64,000 bases of DNA, from NCBI GenBank assembly GCA_030613055.1, contig JAUWMR010000019.1, positions 1 to 64,000 of the forward strand, read 5' to 3'. Numbering within the stretch: the first letter of the stretch is position 1; every line of letters begins with the position of its first letter. The notes under the pieces were generated by a model, which made no database searches, was not told where the DNA came from, and was given only the letters and a program-made list of their open reading frames with translations. This DNA is from Desulfobacteraceae bacterium (GTDB taxonomy: Bacteria; Desulfobacterota; DSM-4660; Desulfatiglandales; Desulfatiglandaceae). A program made the position numbers and the translations under genes. Of the stretch, positions 19,574 to 28,720 are shown piece after piece.

Positions 19574-22500
19574 ATGCCCAAACGCACTGACATAAAAAAG
19601 ATCCTCATTATCGGCTCCGGGCCTATCGTCATCGGCCAGGCCTGCGAGTTTGATTATTCGGGAACCCAGGCCTGCAAGGCCTTGATGGAAGAAGGATATG
19701 AGGTCGTGCTTATAAACAGTAATCCTGCCACCATTATGACCGACCCTGAAATGGCCCACCGTACCTATATAGAACCGATCACCCCGGAGATTGTTGCAAA
19801 GGTCATTGAACGGGAACGGCCTCATGCCGTATTACCCACCCTCGGGGGTCAGACAGGACTTAACACGGCAGTGAAGGTTGCCGAGACCGGGCTTTTTGAA
19901 AAATTGAATGTGGAATTAATCGGTGCCTCGATACCGATCATTCTCAAGGCAGAAGACCGGGAGCAATTCCGGGATGCCATGAATCATATAAATCTCAGGG
20001 TGCCCAAGAACGGTATCGTAAGAGATATGGAACAGGCAAGGGAGGTTGCGGAAAGGATTGGTTACCCGCTCATCATCAGGGCCAGTTTTACCCTGGGTGG
20101 AGCGGGCAGTGGCGTGGCCTATAACCGGGAAGAAATGGAAAGGATTGCAAAGAGCGGCCTTGATGCCAGCATGATTTCCGAGATTATCATAGAGGAATCT
20201 CTTATTGGCTGGAAAGAGTATGAACTGGAGGTCATGCGGGATTTTAAGGACAATGTGGTCATTATCTGCTCCATTGAAAACCTTGATCCCATGGGTGTTC
20301 ATACCGGTGACAGTATTACAGTGGCCCCTGCCCAGACCCTTACCGACCGCGAATATCAGGCCATGCGCGATGCGGCCATAGCTATTATAAGGGAAATCGG
20401 CGTGGAAACCGGCGGTTCAAACATCCAGTTTGCCATTCATCCTGAAAACGGAGAGATGATGGTCATCGAAATGAATCCCAGGGTGTCCAGAAGTTCGGCC
20501 CTGGCTTCCAAGGCCACAGGCTTCCCCATTGCCAAGATAGCGGCCAAACTTGCAATTGGATATACCTTAGACGAGATCGCAAACGATATCACCCGCGAAA
20601 CCTTAGCCTCTTTCGAACCTTCCATTGATTACTGCGTCGTCAAAATACCCCGCTGGACCTTTGAAAAATTTCCTGGCGCTGAAGATTCGTTGACCACGTC
20701 CATGAAATCCGTGGGTGAAACTATGGCCATAGGCAGGACCTTTAAGGAGGCTTTCCAGAAGGCCGTTAGATCCTTAGAGATTGGCCGCTTTGGGCTTGGT
20801 TCGGACACACCCCGATCCGGGTATAGCGAGCTTAATCTCCTCGAGATAGAAGAAAAGCTCATCCAGCCAAACTCAAACCGTATTTTCTTTCTCCATGAGG
20901 CATTAGAGCGGAGGATAACGCTTGACAGGCTTTATGAGTTGACCCGCATTGATCCCTGGTTCCTTTATCACATCCAGCAGATTCACAGTTTGGAAATCCA
21001 GCTAAAGGACACGGCGAAAAAGGGCACGGATCATAATAAATTAGATTTTGAACTCTTAAAAAAAGCAAAGGAATATGGTTTCTCTGATGTCCAACTGGCG
21101 GAGATATTCGGGACGGATGAGCAGGCTATCCGCAAAACACGGCGTTCAAAGGGTGTGGAGCCTGTATACAAGCTGGTGGATACATGCGCGGCAGAGTTTG
21201 AGGCATACACGCCTTACTACTACTCAACCTATGAGCAGGAAAATGAGATCCGTTCTTCAAACAAAAAAAAGGTGGTGATCCTTGGAGGGGGGCCAAACCG
21301 CATAGGCCAGGGCATTGAATTTGATTATTGCTGTGTTCAGGCCTCAATGGCCTTAAGAGAGATGGGCATAGAGAGTATCATGGTCAACAGCAATCCTGAA
21401 ACAGTGAGCACGGATTATGATACCTCCGATAAACTCTATTTCGAGCCCTTGACCCGGGAAGACGTCCTGAATATTGTTGAGCAGGAAAAACCGGAAGGCA
21501 TCATAGTCCAGTTTGGAGGACAAACCCCACTGAATATTTCTGTTCCGCTCTCAGAAGCCGGCGTTACCATTCTCGGAACCAGCCCGGATAGTATAGACCG
21601 GGCCGAGGACAGGGAACGTTTTCAGGGCCTGCTTAAGAAATTGGATATCCTTCAACCGGAAAACGGCATTGCCGTCAATGAAGAAGAAGCCATTCATGTG
21701 GCCGACAGGATCGGCTATCCGGTGGTGGTCAGACCGTCATTTGTCTTAGGCGGGCGAGCCATGGAGATCGTATATGACAAAAAGGATCTGGAATACTATA
21801 TGGCCACTGCTGTTCAGGCATCTCCCGGTAAGCCCATACTGATTGACAGATTCCTCGAAGATGCCACAGAGATCGACGTTGACGCCATTTCAGATGGAAA
21901 AAACACGATAATATGCGGCATTATGGAGCATATAGAAGAGGCGGGCGTTCACAGCGGGGACAGCGCCTGCGTGCTCCCGCCCATATCTCTTGGCTCCGAT
22001 ATTTTAGAAAAGATCAGAAATCAGACCAGGGCAATTGCTAAGGAATTGAACGTTATAGGGCTGATGAATATCCAGTATGCGATCAAGGATGGTGTGATCT
22101 ATGTGCTTGAGGTGAATCCGAGGGCCTCAAGGACCGTCCCATTTGTGAGCAAGGCCACGGGTGTTCCCTTAGCCAAACTGGCTACCAAGGCTATCATGGG
22201 AATGAGCCTTCGGGAACTCGGCCTGACCAAGGAGATTATACCGTCACACGTCTCCTGCAAGGAATCGGTCTTTCCTTTTGCCCGCTTTCCCGGTGTGGAT
22301 ACCCTCTTGGGTCCCGAGATGAAATCAACGGGAGAGGTAATGGGAATAGGCCAATCATTTGAGCTTGCCTTTGCCAAGTCACAATTGGCTGCAGGTCAGA
22401 AGCTGCCACTGTCGGGAACCGTTTTTCTCAGTGTCAAAGACAGGGACAAGATGGCGCTTTTAGAGACTGCCTTTAACTTCTACGATCTGGGATTCAAGAT

Positions 22501-22813
22501 TGTCGCCACCCGGGGCACTTCCGCTTACCTCTCAGATCACGGGATTTCGAATCAAAGGGTTAACAAGGTTAGAGAAGGAAGACCCCATATTGTGGACATG
22601 ATCAAAAACGGGAAGATAGATCTGGTCATCAACACCACGAGCAATAAGGTGGCCGTATCTGAATCATATTCCATTAGACGTACCGCCCTGACACGCAATA
22701 TCCCTTATACTACTACCATAGCCGGGGCCAGGGCAACGGCCCTGGCAATCAAGGCCATGATCAAAGGAACACTTGAGGTTAAGACATTACAGGAATACCA
22801 CGGTAGGGATTGA
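19574..22813 (+). CDS. carB: Carbamoyl-phosphate synthase, large subunit
   Basis: The ammonia-channelled synthetase subunit, 1,079 residues, close to the usual ~1,073. Two homologous ATP-grasp halves are clear: each begins with an [20 protein letters not shown] or [23 protein letters not shown] block. Each carries an ATP-binding/metal block ([20 protein letters not shown] and [20 protein letters not shown]). The C-terminal methylglyoxal-synthase-like allosteric domain ([20 protein letters not shown]) is intact. Spacing to carA is 264 bp with no recognisable gene. Supplies carbamoyl phosphate for arginine and pyrimidines. Confidence 0.97.
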   Translation: MPKRTDIKKILIIGSGPIVIGQACEFDYSGTQACKALMEEGYEVVLINSNPATIMTDPEMAHRTYIEPITPEIVAKVIERERPHAVLPTLGGQTGLNTAVKVAETGLFEKLNVELIGASIPIILKAEDREQFRDAMNHINLRVPKNGIVRDMEQAREVAERIGYPLIIRASFTLGGAGSGVAYNREEMERIAKSGLDASMISEIIIEESLIGWKEYELEVMRDFKDNVVIICSIENLDPMGVHTGDSITVAPAQTLTDREYQAMRDAAIAIIREIGVETGGSNIQFAIHPENGEMMVIEMNPRVSRSSALASKATGFPIAKIAAKLAIGYTLDEIANDITRETLASFEPSIDYCVVKIPRWTFEKFPGAEDSLTTSMKSVGETMAIGRTFKEAFQKAVRSLEIGRFGLGSDTPRSGYSELNLLEIEEKLIQPNSNRIFFLHEALERRITLDRLYELTRIDPWFLYHIQQIHSLEIQLKDTAKKGTDHNKLDFELLKKAKEYGFSDVQLAEIFGTDEQAIRKTRRSKGVEPVYKLVDTCAAEFEAYTPYYYSTYEQENEIRSSNKKKVVILGGGPNRIGQGIEFDYCCVQASMALREMGIESIMVNSNPETVSTDYDTSDKLYFEPLTREDVLNIVEQEKPEGIIVQFGGQTPLNISVPLSEAGVTILGTSPDSIDRAEDRERFQGLLKKLDILQPENGIAVNEEEAIHVADRIGYPVVVRPSFVLGGRAMEIVYDKKDLEYYMATAVQASPGKPILIDRFLEDATEIDVDAISDGKNTIICGIMEHIEEAGVHSGDSACVLPPISLGSDILEKIRNQTRAIAKELNVIGLMNIQYAIKDGVIYVLEVNPRASRTVPFVSKATGVPLAKLATKAIMGMSLRELGLTKEIIPSHVSCKESVFPFARFPGVDTLLGPEMKSTGEVMGIGQSFELAFAKSQLAAGQKLPLSGTVFLSVKDRDKMALLETAFNFYDLGFKIVATRGTSAYLSDHGISNQRVNKVREGRPHIVDMIKNGKIDLVINTTSNKVAVSESYSIRRTALTRNIPYTTTIAGARATALAIKAMIKGTLEVKTLQEYHGRD

Positions 22814-23215
22814 CGATTTACGATTGGCGATTGACGATTGAAGGAAGAAATCTTCAATCTTCAATCTTGAGGCTTTGTAAAGCCCCTCATACTGTCATTG
22901 CGAGCCCCGCATAGCGGGATAAACTCCGCGAAGCAATCTCATAGGCTGAAACATATTGATATCAGGAGATTGCTTCGGCATCCTTCGTCAGCCTCGCAAT
23001 GACGGGCGAGGAATCTCGCTCCTCGCAATGACCGCTAAAAAGTCATTTAAACGCCTGGATACCCGCCGTAGTTTATCCCGCACTTGATGCGGGGCGGGTA
23101 TGACGGCTATCATATCTGCCTGATATTAAATGCTTTATCGTCATTCCCGCGTAGGCGGGAATCCAGAAAAACAAGAAAATTCGACTTTTTACGAAGCCGT
23201 CAATATTGAAAGCAT
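22814..23215. repeat. Mosaic of short repeats between carB and purF
   Basis: From left to right: a GATTGACG-type tandem tract; an inverted repeat built from CATTGCGAG and GAAGCAATCTC with matching arms GAGATTGCTTC and CTCGCAATGAC; a TTTATCCCGC palindrome; a copy of TCATTCCCGCGTAGGCGGGA (23139-23165); and GACTTTTTACGAAGCCGTCA, related to the repeats at 7.4 and 61.2 kb. No gene is seen. Confidence 0.75.
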
Positions 23216-24643
23216 ATGAAAGCTACTTTAGAAGATCATAAGCATAATATGTTATCCCAACGTCCTCGGGAGGAATGCGGGATTTTTGCGATTTACGGTC
23301 ATGAGGAAGCCGCCAAGCTGACCTATTTCGGCCTCTACGCATTGCAGCACAGGGGACAGGAAAGTGCCGGCATCGTTGTTTCCGATGGGAAACAGGTCCG
23401 TGAGCATAAGGCAATGGGACTTGTGCCGGAAATATTTGATGAGCCGGTCTTAGACAAGCTCAAAGGGCATATAGCCCTCGGTCATGTCCGGTATTCCACT
23501 ACGGGTTCATCACTGATTGTAAATGCCCAGCCGTTCAGAATTCAATACGCGGGCAGGTCCCTGGCAATTGCCCACAACGGCAACCTGGTGAATGCCCGCC
23601 AGATTCGATCTGAACTGGAAAGCAGGGGATCCATTTTCCAGACCACCATGGATACTGAAGTCGTACTGCATTTGATGGCAAAATTTATGAAAAAAGGGCT
23701 GGAACAGGCCATGATTGAAACTATGGCCCGGGTCAAAGGGGCCTATTCCATGGTTATCATGACCGAGGACACCATCATTGCGGCCAAAGACCCCAATGGC
23801 TTTCGGCCGCTTTGCCTTGGACAGATCAACTCAGATTATGTGGTGGCCTCGGAGACCTGCGCCCTTGACCTGGTAGAGGCGGAATATATAAGAGAGATAG
23901 AGCCGGGCGAGATACTGATAATCAACAAAGATGGCCTGCGAAGCATCACGGCGGGTGTCAAGGCCCGCAAGAGCCAGTGTATCTTCGAGCTGATCTATTT
24001 TGCCAGACCCGACAGCAATATATTCGGACAGAACGTGTATATGTTCCGTAAAAAGCAGGGCGAACTATTGGCAGGGGAATTTCCACGGGTCGTGGACTTT
24101 ATGATGCCCTTTCCCGATTCCGGTAATTATGCGGCTACAGGCTATGCCCAGGCATCGGGCATTCCCTTGGAGATGGGCATGATCAGGAACCATTATGTAG
24201 GCAGGACCTTTATCCAGCCCTCCCAGACCATGCGGGACTTCGGAGTAAAGGTAAAACTCAATCCTGTGAAAGAACTTTTAAAGAACAAGAGGGTGTTAAT
24301 CATTGAGGACTCCATTATCCGCGGGACAACGGCACGGACCAGAATCAAAACACTGAGAAAGATAGGCGCCCGGGAGGTCCATATGCTGGTAAGTTGCCCG
24401 CCACATCGCTTCCCATGCCATTATGGAATTGATTTTTCAACCAGGGGTGAATTGATTGCGGCCCGGAAATCAGTGGAAGAGATCCGGGATATTACGGGGC
24501 TGGATAGCCTCGGCTATCTGGACATCAATAATCTGGTTAAGGCTACAGACATACCTGAACAGGATCTCTGCCTTGCCTGCTTTAACGGGAAATATCCCGT
24601 ACCTATCGACGAAGAATTTTCCAAATACTGCCTTGAACAATAG
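23216..24643 (+). CDS. purF: Amidophosphoribosyltransferase
   Basis: It catalyses the first step of purine synthesis (PRPP plus glutamine to phosphoribosylamine). 475 residues. An N-terminal propeptide precedes the nucleophile Cys21 in EECGIFAIYG. The class II glutaminase domain follows, with HRGQESAG. The PRPP-binding loop is VLIIEDSIIRGTTAR. The cysteines expected for the 4Fe-4S cluster are visible in CIFELIYF, CPPHRFPC and CLACF. A start at the internal Met12 is possible. It is the last member of the glutamine-using run and is followed by a hairpin. Confidence 0.95.
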   Translation: MKATLEDHKHNMLSQRPREECGIFAIYGHEEAAKLTYFGLYALQHRGQESAGIVVSDGKQVREHKAMGLVPEIFDEPVLDKLKGHIALGHVRYSTTGSSLIVNAQPFRIQYAGRSLAIAHNGNLVNARQIRSELESRGSIFQTTMDTEVVLHLMAKFMKKGLEQAMIETMARVKGAYSMVIMTEDTIIAAKDPNGFRPLCLGQINSDYVVASETCALDLVEAEYIREIEPGEILIINKDGLRSITAGVKARKSQCIFELIYFARPDSNIFGQNVYMFRKKQGELLAGEFPRVVDFMMPFPDSGNYAATGYAQASGIPLEMGMIRNHYVGRTFIQPSQTMRDFGVKVKLNPVKELLKNKRVLIIEDSIIRGTTARTRIKTLRKIGAREVHMLVSCPPHRFPCHYGIDFSTRGELIAARKSVEEIRDITGLDSLGYLDINNLVKATDIPEQDLCLACFNGKYPVPIDEEFSKYCLEQ

Positions 24644-24652
24644 TCTCGCCAT

Positions 24653-24681
24653 CCGGCACTCAGTTGTTTTCTGAGTGCCGG
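24653..24681. terminator. Perfect 11-bp hairpin after purF
   Basis: CCGGCACTCAG and CTGAGTGCCGG pair perfectly around TTGTTTT, 10 bp after the purF stop. No U-run follows, so it may act as a barrier or RNA 3'-end stabiliser rather than a strong intrinsic terminator. Confidence 0.6.
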
Positions 24682-24826
24682 ACTGTAAAGACCTTCAATC
24701 ATGTATTGTCATTTACTGATTTACCAATGGATGTCCCTTTTTACGCCATATTTTTCTCATAAAATATCTCCTTGATTTAGATAGCCTTTTCCTGTAGGGT
24801 TACTGCATAAAAAAAGAGGTTTTACC

Positions 24827-25024
24827 ATGAACATCAGTAAAAGATATATCGTGGATGAACAAGGCAATCCCAAAGAGGTTATCATCCCTATGGAGGATTT
24901 TAGAAAAATAGAAGAACTTCTGGGCTGGGACCTTAATGATGAAGCCGTTCAACAACTCCGTGAGGCCCGAAGGGATCGTGAAAGCGGTAATAAAGACGCT
25001 TACGTAGATCTGGATTCTATCTAA
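24827..25024 (+). CDS. Antitoxin of a RelBE-like pair
   Basis: A 65-residue acidic protein (ISKRYIVDEQGNPKEVIIPM, then EELLGWDLNDEAVQQLREAR) of the short antitoxin type often placed before RelE/ParE toxins. A GAGG box precedes the ATG. Its stop overlaps the toxin start (TAATG), the typical coupling of type II modules. The DNA-binding fold cannot be assigned with certainty. The N-terminal part resembles Phd/YefM-like antitoxins only loosely. Confidence 0.75.
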   Translation: MNISKRYIVDEQGNPKEVIIPMEDFRKIEELLGWDLNDEAVQQLREARRDRESGNKDAYVDLDSI

Positions 25025-25284
25025 TGAGTAATGTCATTGTTCATCGCCACGCAGCAAAGTACCTCAAACGCCTTCCCAAGGAAACCAAAGACCGAATCAA
25101 AGATATACTTAAACAGCTTAAAAACAATCCTTTAAAGCATTCCGGGATAAAACAAATGTTTGGTGAATGGGCCGGGTACCACAGAATACGAGTGGGAAAG
25201 CTGAGGATCATTTTCTGGTTTGATATAAAAGAGGATATCGTTTACGTTGATCACATTGGCCCCAGAGGTGATGTCTACAAATGA
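25024..25284 (+). CDS. RelE/ParE-family toxin
   Basis: An 86-residue protein with the RelE fold signature: AAKYLKRLPKETKDRIKDIL, then the strand block YHRIRVGKLRIIFWFD and the C-terminal VYVDHIGPRGDVY. RelE proteins cut mRNA on the ribosome, while ParE relatives poison gyrase. The sequence cannot separate the two, though the basic RIRVGKLRII block is common to the RelE mRNA interferases. It overlaps the antitoxin by one base. Confidence 0.85.
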   Translation: MSNVIVHRHAAKYLKRLPKETKDRIKDILKQLKNNPLKHSGIKQMFGEWAGYHRIRVGKLRIIFWFDIKEDIVYVDHIGPRGDVYK

Positions 25285-25330
25285 TTTTAAGACATCATCT
25301 TTCTCCGACCCTGCCGGCTTACCGTTCTTC

Positions 25331-26284
25331 CTATTCCGGACGTTTTCCTTGTTCTGTATCGACTCCACTTTTGTCATACAAAATGCGCTGAAGCTCTCGG
25401 TGTGTGAAGTGAGGATCGTCATTTCTTAAATAAGGTAGTAAAATTTTTTTCTGTCGGAGCAAGTCTCTGGATATTTCCCCAAAAATTTCGTCCTGTTTAT
25501 ATAAATCAGCCTTGGCAATCGGTTGCCCAAAGGGACTTATTATCTCACTGCCGCCCCAGAATCTGTAGGTTGTCGTCTCACATAGCACAGGAGAATTCTC
25601 TTCAGATTTTGTCTGATCCGCTTCTATGCCTGAAGCAACACGTCTTTCTCGAAAACTTTCCTCACCCACGCGGTTGGCGCAGATGTTATAAATACCAAAG
25701 ATGCGGGAATAGAACGTATTGATAATAGTCCAACTCTCGATATTAGAAAATTCTGTGCCCATGGAACCCTGTGAAGAGTTGAAGATGGTAATAAAAATAT
25801 CCGCCTTCTGAACCACACCGAGATAAGGGAGGGAAGGATGCCACAGGTCATTGCAGATAAAGACGGCAATATTGAAATCATGGAGTCTTAGGACCGGGAT
25901 CTGCTTTCCCGGGGCAAAGTATTTCCGTTCCTCAAAAACGCCGTAATTGGGCAGATTGAGCTTGCGGTAGGCAAAAGCGATCTGGCCATCCACGGCCACG
26001 AGGGCGGAGTTGTAAAAATTCATAGACGGGGATTCTTCTATAAAACCTACTACTGCCGCCGTCCCCTTTGTTGACGATGCCAACTGCTCTATTTCCGGGG
26101 AATCCAGCCTCAGGGCAACTTCATGATATCTCTGGCCGACAAAATACCCTGTCAAGGCCAATTCCGGGAAGACGATCAGTTGAGCGCCCTTTTCCCGACC
26201 TTGACGGATTTTGGCAATAACATCTTCCAGGTTGGTCTTGAGATCCAGCAGGATAGGGCTGGTCTGATAAAGGGCGACTTTCAT
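25331..26284 (-). CDS. Nitrilase-superfamily carbon-nitrogen hydrolase
   Basis: A 317-residue amidase of the CN-hydrolase superfamily. The Glu-Lys-Cys triad is visible: Glu in VFPELALTGY, Lys in AYRKLNLPNYGVFEE and the nucleophile Cys in AVFICNDLWHPSLP. The local sequence is closest in style to the glutaminase domain of NAD synthetases and to free amidases. It is the last gene of the methyltransferase operon direction, after a 323-bp gap, so it may be part of the operon or have its own promoter. In that context it could hydrolyse an amide made by the AsnB-like ligase. That is inference. Confidence 0.85.
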   Translation of the reverse strand: MKVALYQTSPILLDLKTNLEDVIAKIRQGREKGAQLIVFPELALTGYFVGQRYHEVALRLDSPEIEQLASSTKGTAAVVGFIEESPSMNFYNSALVAVDGQIAFAYRKLNLPNYGVFEERKYFAPGKQIPVLRLHDFNIAVFICNDLWHPSLPYLGVVQKADIFITIFNSSQGSMGTEFSNIESWTIINTFYSRIFGIYNICANRVGEESFRERRVASGIEADQTKSEENSPVLCETTTYRFWGGSEIISPFGQPIAKADLYKQDEIFGEISRDLLRQKKILLPYLRNDDPHFTHRELQRILYDKSGVDTEQGKRPE

Positions 26285-26607
26285 TTTTCATTGACTCCTT
26301 GGGATGTCCTTTAATAACTAGCCTGTGCAAGTTCAGCTATCTATTTTTGAAAGGATTAATCCCGCTTACAGAGGGAGATTAATCTTGTAAATCAAGATAT
26401 ATATCCTGTTTTTATGAAAATTAATAGCTCAACAAGTAGTGGTTTAAACATTCGTGCCAGGAAGAGTCCCCTAAATATTGAGTGAATACATTTTATAATA
26501 CAAAAGACTAATCTTTTGTAACACAGAATTCTAAACTAAGGATGTACAGGAAATAATAATCTTTTTTATCCTGTAATCCTGTCTAAGACATATGTAGTTG
26601 CTTTCCG
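26285..26607. other. Intergenic stretch between mttB1 and the amidase gene
   Basis: AT-rich, no open frame with homology, no strong hairpin recognised. Could hold a separate promoter for the amidase. Confidence 0.4.
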
Positions 26608-27786
26608 CTAATTTAAAAAGTATTTCCCTGTGTTTTTCAGGGTGTGATCATCCCGCATATAATTGGCCTTGCTCCCGTTGCGCATGATGACCTCAAAGCC
26701 TTCCGGATCATATGGGTCAATCTCATAATCCGGTACTTGTTCAGGGCTCGTTTCCCTGCAAAGATCAATATGCCTCTCTAACTTGGCTATGGAAAATGAG
26801 ATCAGTTCTTTCAGAAACCCAAAGGCATGCCGAATCTGGTGAAATCCATGTTTCTTCATTAGAGCATAACCATTTACTGCATCATCTTCTGACTTCTTGT
26901 TCGGTTCATCCTGGCTGGTGGTACAGGCAGTCTGTATGGAAGGAATATTTAGCATCTTATTGATCTTTTCCTGAAGTAAGTTGGCAATGTTGTGCGAAAC
27001 CAGACCCAGATCAACGGCATAGTTTTTTTGAATATTGGCAATAGATGGGAGACCGGCATGGACGACCATAATCCCCGGGTTTACCAACTGGGCCAGCGTG
27101 ATTCCGAATAGCCCTTCGGCATGGGTCAGCGTAACAAGACCCGACATGGAGTAAGGGCCTGAGAGGCCTGCCATCGGCATGCTGGAAACGTATATGGGGA
27201 TGCCCTTGCGTACACATGAGAGAAATGGATCGATCATACTTTCTATGATATTCAAGGGGCTGTTTATAAGGGAGAACTGGATGGTAAGATAGCCTCTGCT
27301 CTCATGAATTTCCTTTGCCCGGGCAATGCCTGCTTCGGTCACAGCAGCCACATATATCGGTTTATGGCAGTTCTCAATAATAGTATCCATGACCTTTACT
27401 TCCTGGTTCTTAATCAAGACGCCTCTGGCCATGAAGTTGATTACATCCGCATCATTGACAATTCTTGCTATCTTAGAAAGATGTTCAAAAGTAGGCTCCA
27501 CTAAATCACCGCTCTGATCGTCGTATACAAAGGGCGCTGTTCCTCCCACCCCAAAAGAATTCTCCGGGATCCAGTACTTGTTTCGTTTTGGTGTAGTATT
27601 TAAGACCTGTTCCACTAATGGTTTCAGGACATGAATGTGTCCGGTGCTGTCATCAAATGCAGCCATGCCTGTCTCTTCAAAGATCTGCCTAACCTCAGCG
27701 GAGTCGCATTTGACCCCTACCTCTTCCAGGACCCGGAGTGCATCATTATGTATTTTTTCAAGAAGGGTACTGTCTTCAAAATCCAT
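26608..27786 (-). CDS. MttB-superfamily methyltransferase, first copy
   Basis: A 392-residue member of the trimethylamine/glycine-betaine methyltransferase family (TIM barrel, corrinoid-dependent in known cases). Family marks include HNDALRVLEEVGVKC near the N-terminus, FGVGGTAPFVYDDQSGD, SSMPMAGLSGPYSMSG and LTHAEGLFGITLAQLVNPG. It is shorter than the 470-490 residues of MttB or MtgB and has no in-frame TAG, so it is a non-pyrrolysine member. Ribosome site GAGGT is 8 nt upstream. No corrinoid-protein gene is found in the window, so its methyl acceptor must be encoded elsewhere. It is about the same size as the second copy (31579-32802) and shares its main motifs. Confidence 0.85.
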   Translation of the reverse strand: MDFEDSTLLEKIHNDALRVLEEVGVKCDSAEVRQIFEETGMAAFDDSTGHIHVLKPLVEQVLNTTPKRNKYWIPENSFGVGGTAPFVYDDQSGDLVEPTFEHLSKIARIVNDADVINFMARGVLIKNQEVKVMDTIIENCHKPIYVAAVTEAGIARAKEIHESRGYLTIQFSLINSPLNIIESMIDPFLSCVRKGIPIYVSSMPMAGLSGPYSMSGLVTLTHAEGLFGITLAQLVNPGIMVVHAGLPSIANIQKNYAVDLGLVSHNIANLLQEKINKMLNIPSIQTACTTSQDEPNKKSEDDAVNGYALMKKHGFHQIRHAFGFLKELISFSIAKLERHIDLCRETSPEQVPDYEIDPYDPEGFEVIMRNGSKANYMRDDHTLKNTGKYFLN

Positions 27787-27801
27787 TTACATTACCTCAG
27801 A

Positions 27802-28662
27802 TCAAATTCTAATTTGCATCCCGTCATAAGCAAACTGTATATTGTCAAACCCTTCCCGGATCGCCAGATAGTCATCATAGCTCCTGTTCCAATACTCCTC
27901 AAGATGGATAAACAGAACCCGGCCCGCCTGAATCCTTTTGGCAAGGTCCAGGGTCTCATTAAACGTATATAGGGTCGTCCTGGAGATATGATCTGCCGGG
28001 TATGTGAAACCGTGTTTGAGTCCGGCCTCAAAAATACCCGGTTGAATCACCAGTAGATCCGCCCCTTGAACCTCCTTCCTGTCTTCTGGAAAGGGCTTGA
28101 TGTCGCAGGGGGCATAAACCACACGTATTCCTTCTTTTTCATAAACATATATGAATGCTATCTGATCTCCCCGGTCCACAGGGATTGCAGTGATCTGAAT
28201 GCTGCCGACTCTTATTTTTTCTCGAAAAGCCGTGCATTTTATAAATCCGCGATTCACATAAAAATCAATCAGAGGACCGTAAACCGATCTTATATTCCTG
28301 ACCCGCTCGCTTAAAGGCTCAGGAAGAATCAATTGGATCTGCTTTTCCGGGAATGCATACCAAGTGCGAAAATCAAGGCTAACCTGTTCCACTACCCGAA
28401 ACCCTTCCACATGGTCCGGGTCCAGATGTGTAAAGATCAAATAATCGATACGCTCTATTAAAGATCTGTTTAACTGATAGGTTATTTCTGCTGGTGTGTC
28501 TATCAGGATATTTTCGTCATGGATGAATGCAGACGGCCCCGTCCTTTCATAAGGAGTCCCCTTCCTTCTTGCTTCTTCACAGACTCGGCATTGGCAAAGC
28601 GGTTTGGGGATAACCGTGCATCCCCCTGATCCAAGAATTGTCAAATCCACCTGGTCACACAC
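27802..28662 (-). CDS. Metallo-beta-lactamase-fold hydrolase, PhnP-like
   Basis: A 286-residue MBL protein with the PhnP/PqqB-type start: LGSGGCTVIPKPLCQCRVCE, then GPSAFIHDENILIDTP. The metal motif reads THLDPDH, so the second histidine of the usual HxHxDH is replaced by Asp, while later ligands (YAPCDIKPF, LFIHLEE) are kept. PhnP relatives are cyclic phosphodiesterases, and others are lactonases. The start codon appears to be GTG. It lies 15 nt before mttB1 and 58 nt after the FAD oxidoreductase gene. The paired Cys residues (CQCRVC) may bind a structural metal, as in PhnP. Confidence 0.8.
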   Translation of the reverse strand: MCDQVDLTILGSGGCTVIPKPLCQCRVCEEARRKGTPYERTGPSAFIHDENILIDTPAEITYQLNRSLIERIDYLIFTHLDPDHVEGFRVVEQVSLDFRTWYAFPEKQIQLILPEPLSERVRNIRSVYGPLIDFYVNRGFIKCTAFREKIRVGSIQITAIPVDRGDQIAFIYVYEKEGIRVVYAPCDIKPFPEDRKEVQGADLLVIQPGIFEAGLKHGFTYPADHISRTTLYTFNETLDLAKRIQAGRVLFIHLEEYWNRSYDDYLAIREGFDNIQFAYDGMQIRI

Positions 28663-28720
28663 CCTGATCGATCATTGCCGATCCACTGCTCAAGGATTGT
28701 ATTTCTAATCGTCAATCCAA

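Noticed and set aside
25331..26284. Nitrilase gene as the displaced body of nadE
   Set aside because: It begins with its own complete N-terminus and has no C-terminal NAD-synthetase domain, so it is an independent amidase.
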